Shown here piece after piece: positions 27,068-32,237 of a DNA stretch of 32,237 nucleotides. Under the pieces are notes generated by a model. It ran no database searches. It was not told the DNA's origin and saw only the letters and a program-made list of their open reading frames with translations. Each line of letters begins with the position of its first letter. Position 1 is the stretch's first letter. The stretch is taken from positions 1 to 32,237 of the forward strand of contig CAJXJF010000013.1 in NCBI GenBank assembly GCA_913054475.1. Reading direction: 5' to 3'. This DNA comes from an uncultured Nitratifractor sp. Lineage in GTDB: Bacteria > Campylobacterota > Campylobacteria > Campylobacterales > Sulfurovaceae. Made by a program: the position numbers and the translations under genes.

Positions 27068-27929
27068 ATTTTTTCCTCTTTTCCCAGAGACTTTTTCTCG
27101 AGATTCCGAGCTTCTTGCTCAACTCCGTATCAGGGAAGCGGTACTGGAAAGTACGCACGATATACTGCACATACTCATCTATCGTCAATATTTCGTTCTG
27201 GTCGTAGAGTTTGCTGCCCGAGCCCAGAGTAATCGTCTCATACGGCGTCTCCACACTCTCGGATGTATCGGTGAGAATGAACTTCTTGCCCTCGAGCAGT
27301 CCGTAGAGCTGCTCCCTTTCACTCTTTTTCAACTTCTCCAGATGGATGATATAGCCTATGCGGTCACTCTCGAGAGCCTCGACCTTCTCCTCCCACTCGT
27401 CATCCTGCAAAGAGATGAAACGAAGAATATTTCTTTTGAAGCAATTCATCTTCATAGCTACTTTGTCGGCCACTCTCTGGTAGTTGGTCCGTATGACGAC
27501 CGGCAGGCGGATATCCTGTGGTCGAATACCACACTCTATCTCTTCGTAGAGATTCCCGAGATACTCTTCGTAGAAGCTGTTTCTCTCCTGATGGAGTCTA
27601 TAAAGATGGTAGTGCTCTATCTTCCTTACCAACTCCTCTATCATAAAGGGTTTCACGATATAGTCTCTCGCTCCTCTTTTCAGAGGTTCACCGACGGTAT
27701 CGTTGTTGATATAGCTGACCATCAGAATGATATTTTTGTCGCTGAATTTCTCTATCAGAGGCAAAAAATTCTGCCCGGGCAGATTGGTGGAGAGCAGATA
27801 TACATCCGCTTCACTCTCCATAGCCTCTCTCACCGAACTGTATATCTCTGTATCGAAACTGTAGTCTCCAAGCTTCGAAGCGATACTTTGGGCCAGGTAG
27901 AGTTCGTTTTCGACTATGACTATCTTCAC
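27042..27929 (-). CDS. Atypical orphan response regulator, HP1021/Cj1608-like
   Basis: 295 aa; receiver domain with Ser at the usual Asp (DVYLLSTNLPG) and C-terminal HTH ELSKKLGISRKSLWEKRKKYDLFKKK; next to ispDF. Confidence 0.88.
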   Translation of the reverse strand: MKIVIVENELYLAQSIASKLGDYSFDTEIYSSVREAMESEADVYLLSTNLPGQNFLPLIEKFSDKNIILMVSYINNDTVGEPLKRGARDYIVKPFMIEELVRKIEHYHLYRLHQERNSFYEEYLGNLYEEIECGIRPQDIRLPVVIRTNYQRVADKVAMKMNCFKRNILRFISLQDDEWEEKVEALESDRIGYIIHLEKLKKSEREQLYGLLEGKKFILTDTSESVETPYETITLGSGSKLYDQNEILTIDEYVQYIVRTFQYRFPDTELSKKLGISRKSLWEKRKKYDLFKKKQ

Positions 27930-29053
27930 CTACTCTCTCCTTTCGTCCAGTCGAAATATCCGATGGTCGCCACGGCATATACACTGACCCCCTCTCCTCT
28001 TCCTATAAATCCCATCCCTTCGGAAGTGGTCGCTTTTATATTCACTCTCTGCACTCCTATTGCGAGAATATCGGCCACTCTCCTCCTCATCTCGCGCTTG
28101 TAGGGTGATAGTCTCGGGACTTCGGCCACTATCGTGATATCGCAACTGTATATATCCAAACCGTATCTTCTTATCTTCGAAACCGCCTCTTCGAGCAGGA
28201 GGGCGGAGTCCGCTCCCGCGTATCTGCTATCGCTGTCTGGGAAATGCTCTCCGATATCTCCCATTCCCGCCGCTCCGAGTATGGCGTCCGTCAGAGCGTG
28301 CAGAGCCACATCGCCGTCGCTATGGGCTCTGAAACCGAACTCGGCTTCAATCTCCACCCCGCACAGATACATCCGTCTGCCATCCTGGAAGGGGTGCGTA
28401 TCGATACCTATACCGCTGCGCTGTATCGAAGATGGGGCTTCGAGACAGGGGAGTCTGTGCGTATCTTCATATCTTGTGAGTTTATGTGCCACTCTGGAGC
28501 CTTCGACGAAGAGCAGAGTACCTCCGTAGGCGGCTATGGCGCTGCTCTCATCCGTAAACTCTCCCTTTTCGATAGCTTTTTGGAGTATCTCTCTTCTGCT
28601 CAGTTGAGGGGTCTGCACCATCCTCACTCTGGAGCGGTCGAGAAGTCTGTCTCCTTCGTACATCGTATCCACCGCCTCCAACACCGGGACGACACAATCG
28701 GCCTCTCCCGCTTTATGCAGGACTCTTTGCAACATTTGTAAATCCAGACAGCAACGGGCTACATCGTTTACGAGAATATATTCGCTCTCGCAATAGTTCA
28801 GAGCGTTGGCCAGCGACTCCTGACGACTTGCCCCTCCCTCCACGAAGGTATAGTCGGCAAAGAGCGACATCAGCTCCACCTCTTCGGCATCACCAGTCAC
28901 TATCGTTCGACAGAAGGGGAAGGCTTGGGAAAAATCCTCCGCCACCTTCAGCCACAATGGTCGCTCCCCCTGATAGAGCCACTGCTTTTTGACCGGAAAG
29001 GCGAAACGACTCGACGAGCCTGCCGCCAACAGTACAAGTGTAATATCTTTCAT
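27926..29053 (-). CDS. ispDF: Bifunctional IspD/IspF (MEP cytidylyltransferase / MECDP synthase)
   Basis: 375 aa; N-terminal VLLAAGSSSRFAFPVKKQW (IspD) and C-terminal RSGIGIDTHPF..HSDGDVALHALTDAILGAAGMGDIGEHFPD (IspF). Confidence 0.97.
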   Translation of the reverse strand: MKDITLVLLAAGSSSRFAFPVKKQWLYQGERPLWLKVAEDFSQAFPFCRTIVTGDAEEVELMSLFADYTFVEGGASRQESLANALNYCESEYILVNDVARCCLDLQMLQRVLHKAGEADCVVPVLEAVDTMYEGDRLLDRSRVRMVQTPQLSRREILQKAIEKGEFTDESSAIAAYGGTLLFVEGSRVAHKLTRYEDTHRLPCLEAPSSIQRSGIGIDTHPFQDGRRMYLCGVEIEAEFGFRAHSDGDVALHALTDAILGAAGMGDIGEHFPDSDSRYAGADSALLLEEAVSKIRRYGLDIYSCDITIVAEVPRLSPYKREMRRRVADILAIGVQRVNIKATTSEGMGFIGRGEGVSVYAVATIGYFDWTKGESR

Positions 29054-29281
29054 AGACTACATGAGACCTTTCATTTTCGAAAATAGTCGGAAAAGTGTGA
29101 ATTTTCGTAACGAAATTATACACAAGCAAGCTTATCGATATCACATAAGGTAACAGCTATCGAGAGGAAAAGACTCTTTTGTACCGACTCTCTGGACAGG
29201 ATGGAAAAAAGAGAGAAATATTCTCCGAAATATCCCTCTCTTTATGCTTTGTTTAAGAAATCGCTGGTATAACTCCATTAA

Positions 29282-30655
<1,374 letters not shown>

Positions 30656-30710
30656 GGTGCTCTCGACTATATAAATATACTATAGAAACAAATTTTCAAC
30701 AAAAGGAGTC

Positions 30711-31829
30711 ATGATGACAGAAGAGAAAGTTCTCGAAGCACTTAAAAATGTAATATATCCAGGTTTCACCAAAGATATAGTGAGTTTCGGTTTCGTCAAA
30801 GAGGTCGATATAGACGGTGAGAGTGTCAAGGTGAGAGTCGATATCACTTCGAGTGCCGACGAGGTGAAGGAGCAGTTGATAAAAGATGCCGAAACGGAGC
30901 TTAGGAAAATAGGCGCCAAAGAGTCGTACATAGAGATAAACGCTCCCAAAAAACCGGTAGAGAGAAGCAACTCCATGACCGGCAAGAATATAGCTCCCCA
31001 GGTGAAGAACTTCCTGATGATAAGCTCCGGAAAAGGGGGAGTGGGCAAATCGACTACGGCAGTGAACCTCTCTATAGCCATGGCCATGCAGGGCAAGAAG
31101 GTCGGACTTCTCGACGCCGATATATACGGACCGAACATTCCCAGAATGATGGGTCTGGAAGAGCAGCGTCCCGAAGTCGTCGGCAACAAAGTCATGCCTC
31201 TGAAGGCCTACGGCGTCGAGGTGATGAGTATGGGCAGCCTCATGGAGCCCGGCCAGTCTCTCATCTGGAGAGGTGCCATGATTATGAAGGCTATAGAGCA
31301 GTTTCTAAGAGATATACTCTGGAGCGAGCTCGATGTTCTCGTCATAGATATGCCTCCGGGCACGGGAGACGCCCAGCTCACACTGGCGCAGTCTGTACCA
31401 GTAACGGCCGGTGTGACCGTAACGACTCCCCAGGAGGTGAGCCTCGACGACAGTAGAAGAAGTCTCGACATGTTCCAGAAGCTTCACATTCCCATTGCCG
31501 GAATCGTAGAGAATATGAGCGGCTTCATCTGCCCCTCCTGCGGTACGGAGAGCGATATTTTCGGTATGGGTACCTCCGCACCAGTAGCGCAGGAGTATGA
31601 TACCGAGCTCATATCCAGAATACCTATAGAGCCCGAAATAAGGATAGGTGGAGATACCGGCCAGCCTGTAACCTTCTCCAAGCCCGACAGTCAAACGGCC
31701 AAAAGATTCCATGAAGCGGCTTCCAAAGTGATTGCCTTCATGGAGAAGGTAAACGAAGAGGGAGGTGCCGACAACGCATCCATCCAGCCGACAACCCCTC
31801 CCGGAGTGAGCGCCTGTAGTATGAAGTAG
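30711..31829 (+). CDS. mrp: Mrp/ApbC/NBP35 family Fe-S carrier ATPase
   Basis: 372 aa; N-terminal MIP18-like domain, ISSGKGGVGKSTTAVNLS, CPSCGTES; next to an ispDF/HP1021-like/sat block. Confidence 0.96.
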   Translation: MMTEEKVLEALKNVIYPGFTKDIVSFGFVKEVDIDGESVKVRVDITSSADEVKEQLIKDAETELRKIGAKESYIEINAPKKPVERSNSMTGKNIAPQVKNFLMISSGKGGVGKSTTAVNLSIAMAMQGKKVGLLDADIYGPNIPRMMGLEEQRPEVVGNKVMPLKAYGVEVMSMGSLMEPGQSLIWRGAMIMKAIEQFLRDILWSELDVLVIDMPPGTGDAQLTLAQSVPVTAGVTVTTPQEVSLDDSRRSLDMFQKLHIPIAGIVENMSGFICPSCGTESDIFGMGTSAPVAQEYDTELISRIPIEPEIRIGGDTGQPVTFSKPDSQTAKRFHEAASKVIAFMEKVNEEGGADNASIQPTTPPGVSACSMK

Positions 31830-31863
31830 TGAAATCTCCTCCCCTTTTCCGGGAGGTTCACTA
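31827..31863 (+). terminator. Terminator-like hairpin overlapping the mrp stop codon
   Basis: TAGTGAA-atct-CCTCCC-cttttcc-GGGAGG-TTCACTA: 6-bp and 7-bp paired segments with a 4-nt bulge. Confidence 0.55.
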
Positions 31864-31915
31864 CTTTCATCTATATTTCAGCTTTCTTTGGATAGTATTC
31901 TACTCCACTTTCAGT

Positions 31916-31993
31916 CGGGGTGTGGCGCAGTCTGGCTAGCGCGCTACCTTGGGGTGGTAGAGGTCGCAGGTTCGAGTCCTGTCACTCCGACCA
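31916..31993 (+). tRNA. tRNA-Pro (GGG)
   Basis: CGGGGTGTGGCGCAGTCTGGCTAGCGCGCTACCTTGGGGTGGTAGAGGTCGCAGGTTCGAGTCCTGTCACTCCGACCA; loop TTGGGGT gives GGG; encoded CCA. Confidence 0.97.
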
Positions 31994-32237
31994 TTCAAAA
32001 TCCCATCTTGTGGGAATTCCAAAAATTTTTCAACTCTCTCTTGACAATTTGCAGTCATGGTCGATATCGTACTACACACTCTTACGATCAGTACAGTTTC
32101 ACCATAAAACATAGCGCCTTGAAGCTGAATAATTCATCAAAAAAGTTCATTATATGTTTTGTAGTCGAGGATTTTCCTCTGATAGTGTACACTTGAGTTC
32201 GAAATTTTGAGATAGACTTCCCAATGCAAAAAAGAAA

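Noticed and set aside
31888-32196. 102-aa plus-strand ORF after mrp
   Set aside because: Overlaps tRNA-Pro; GVVEVAGSSPVTPT is a translated tRNA artefact.

Overview
The window is a chromosomal segment that looks like Campylobacterota (Epsilonproteobacteria), based on protein resemblance and gene order only. It has three parts. (1) A minus-strand transcription/translation macro-operon: tRNA-Thr(TGT)-Tyr(GTA)-Gly(TCC)-Thr(GGT)-tuf-rpmG-tRNA-Trp-secE-nusG-rplK-rplA-rplJ-rplL-rpoB-rpoC. (2) Housekeeping genes: lptG-like, pth, rplY, luxS plus a small overlapping gene, a LysR regulator, uvrD/pcrA, truB, pgpA, a degenerate sat-like gene, an HP1021/Cj1608-like orphan response regulator, ispDF, thiC, mrp and tRNA-Pro(GGG). 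(3) An AT-rich accessory stretch downstream of rpoC (about 1-3600). The accessory stretch encodes a 722-aa HEIGH-motif predicted zinc metalloprotease with apparent tandem ferredoxin-like C-terminal repeats. Its start overlaps the end of a multi-pass membrane protein gene. There may also be a small ORF upstream and a third ORF truncated by the window edge. This module is the best candidate for an undescribed system. Other leads are a four-hairpin intergenic region (21033-21187), intercistronic hairpins and an attenuator-like element in the rpl-rpo operon, a hairpin element before tuf, an ATP-sulfurylase-like protein with altered catalytic motifs, and a response regulator with Ser at the phospho-acceptor position. 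No CRISPR array, transposase or rRNA gene was seen.
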